A DNA stretch of 64,000 bases from Aquibacillus rhizosphaerae. Its GTDB lineage: Bacteria; Bacillota; Bacilli; Bacillales; Amphibacillaceae. A program made the position numbers and the translations under genes. The notes beneath the pieces are model-generated. The model was not told where the DNA came from, ran no database searches, and worked only from the letters and a program-made list of their open reading frames with translations. Each line of letters begins with the position of its first letter. The stretch's first letter is position 1. Below are positions 63,346-64,000 of this stretch, piece by piece. Location: positions 1-64,000 of the forward strand of contig NZ_JASTZU010000034.1 in NCBI RefSeq assembly GCF_030282825.1. The letters run 5' to 3'.

Positions 63346-64000
63346 TGTTTTGGAGAAGTGTGGTAGGTAAGCTTTGGATTACATTTTTACTACTCGTTTC
63401 AGTAGTATTAGCTATACTATCCTTTCTATTATTAGAATTTTTTCAGAACTTCCATGTAGTTGAAGCAGAAAAAGACTTAATGCAAACAGCAACTAAAATA
63501 ACAGTTATGATTGAACAATATGATGATCGAGAGTTAATTCTAGAAACTGTCGAAAGAGTCAAGGATCCAACAAGCAGAGTGGTTATCTTCTTTGATGATA
63601 ATGACCACTGGGTGTCTGACAGTACAGATAATGATTTACCAGAAATAACTTCGGATTGGATTACAAAACAAGACGATTTGGTTACAGTACTAGAAACAAA
63701 AAACGATATAAAAAAGCAAAAACAACTTCCAAATGAAAATGAAGTTATGATTGTTGGTACTGCTATCCAAGATGATAGTGGTGCAGTATATGTTTATCAA
63801 TCTTTAACTGCTGTACAGGAAACGACTAAACAAACTACTCAAATTATATTACTTGGAGCAGGAATTGCGATTGTTTTAACAACGATATTTGCATTTTTTC
63901 TATCTACAAGAATAACATCTCCTCTAATTAAAATGAGAGAAGGAGCTTTTGAGTTAGCAAAAGGTGAATTTAATACGAAAGTACCAATCTTAACACATGA
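63342..64000 (+). CDS. resE: Sensor kinase ResE (partial, cut by window end)
   Basis: The first 219 codons of the ResE kinase. FWRSVVGKLWITFLLLVS begins the first membrane helix, an extracellular domain of about 130 residues follows, then the second helix (about residues 168-188) and the start of HAMP (TRITSPLIKMREGAFELAKG). The catalytic domains lie beyond the window. The ATG overlaps the resD stop (ATGA). Confidence 0.92.
   Translation, partial: MMFWRSVVGKLWITFLLLVSVVLAILSFLLLEFFQNFHVVEAEKDLMQTATKITVMIEQYDDRELILETVERVKDPTSRVVIFFDDNDHWVSDSTDNDLPEITSDWITKQDDLVTVLETKNDIKKQKQLPNENEVMIVGTAIQDDSGAVYVYQSLTAVQETTKQTTQIILLGAGIAIVLTTIFAFFLSTRITSPLIKMREGAFELAKGEFNTKVPILTH

Noticed and set aside
1-64000. 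CRISPR array, tRNA or rRNA genes
   Set aside because: No regularly spaced direct repeats, cloverleaf-type or rRNA-like segments were noticed on reading through; without a scan a single short RNA gene could still be missed.

Overview
ORGANISM. The window is low-GC DNA with strong AGGAGG-type ribosome binding sites and frequent TTG/GTG starts. It carries a full set of endospore genes (spoIIM, spoIIA operon with sigF, spoVA genes, spmA/spmB, dacB, dacF), and its gene order follows the yqi-yqj-yqk-spoIIM-fur-xerD-deoB-punA-spoIIA-spoVA-lysA-ppiB-scpAB-dacB-spmAB-rluB-resABCDE block of the Bacillus subtilis chromosome. This points to an endospore-forming Bacillaceae of the Oceanobacillus/Virgibacillus type; the genus is an inference. 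I see no rRNA, tRNA, CRISPR array, prophage or transposase gene. LAYOUT. 1-5.6 kb: individual accessory genes (M50-like protease, polysaccharide deacetylase, PhnP-like hydrolase, nucleotidyltransferase, DinB-family protein, excisionase-like HTH, RluA-family pseudouridine synthase). 5.7-12.8 kb: a MoxR/DUF58/DUF4129/DUF4350 membrane operon, then a convergent SpoIIM-like gene and an RDD gene. 12.9-15.8 kb: a membrane-anchored BMP-family binding protein followed by an orphan sensor kinase. 15.9-18.7 kb: a frameshifted zinc-finger/DUF4179 gene and a cluster of very small hydrophilic ORFs. 18.7-36.3 kb: the yqi/yqj/yqk region (PTH2, bacilliredoxin, YqjA, L,D-transpeptidase, Prli42-like protein, split acyl-CoA mutase, YqjE, Pol IV, RNase Z, NamA, GDPD, YqjN-like, YqjQ, YqkB, DUF3886, YqkF, NudF) plus an endonuclease Q-type gene. 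36.4-49.5 kb: spoIIM, fur, yqzK, xerD, nucleoside catabolism, dacF, spoIIAA-AB-sigF and a spoVA operon lacking spoVAC, spoVAD and spoVAEB. 49.5-64 kb: lysA, ppiB, a lone ribT, scpAB, an extended superoxide dismutase, dacB-spmA-spmB, rluB and resABCDE (resE cut by the window end). HOW IT WORKS TOGETHER. The right half is a sporulation cascade with readable promoters: a sigma-H site with a 0A-like box before spoIIAA, a sigma-F-type site before dacF, a sigma-G-type site before spoVAA and a possible sigma-E site before dacB. Stress control is visible as a LexA box before Pol IV and a PerR-like box before fur. The Res genes supply cytochrome c maturation and aerobic/anaerobic regulation. MOST UNUSUAL. 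(1) The spoVA operon has lost its C-D-Eb core, and at the junction sits a roughly 100-bp inverted-repeat element whose second copy lies about 43 kb away in opposite orientation. (2) A family of composite intergenic repeats with TTTGCACT-type inverted ends is present in three size variants. (3) There is a BMP-protein/histidine-kinase pair with no response regulator beside it. (4) A DUF4179 gene is broken by an apparent one-base shift. (5) There is a cluster of overlapping tiny ORFs. All calls come from reading the sequence; no database search was run.
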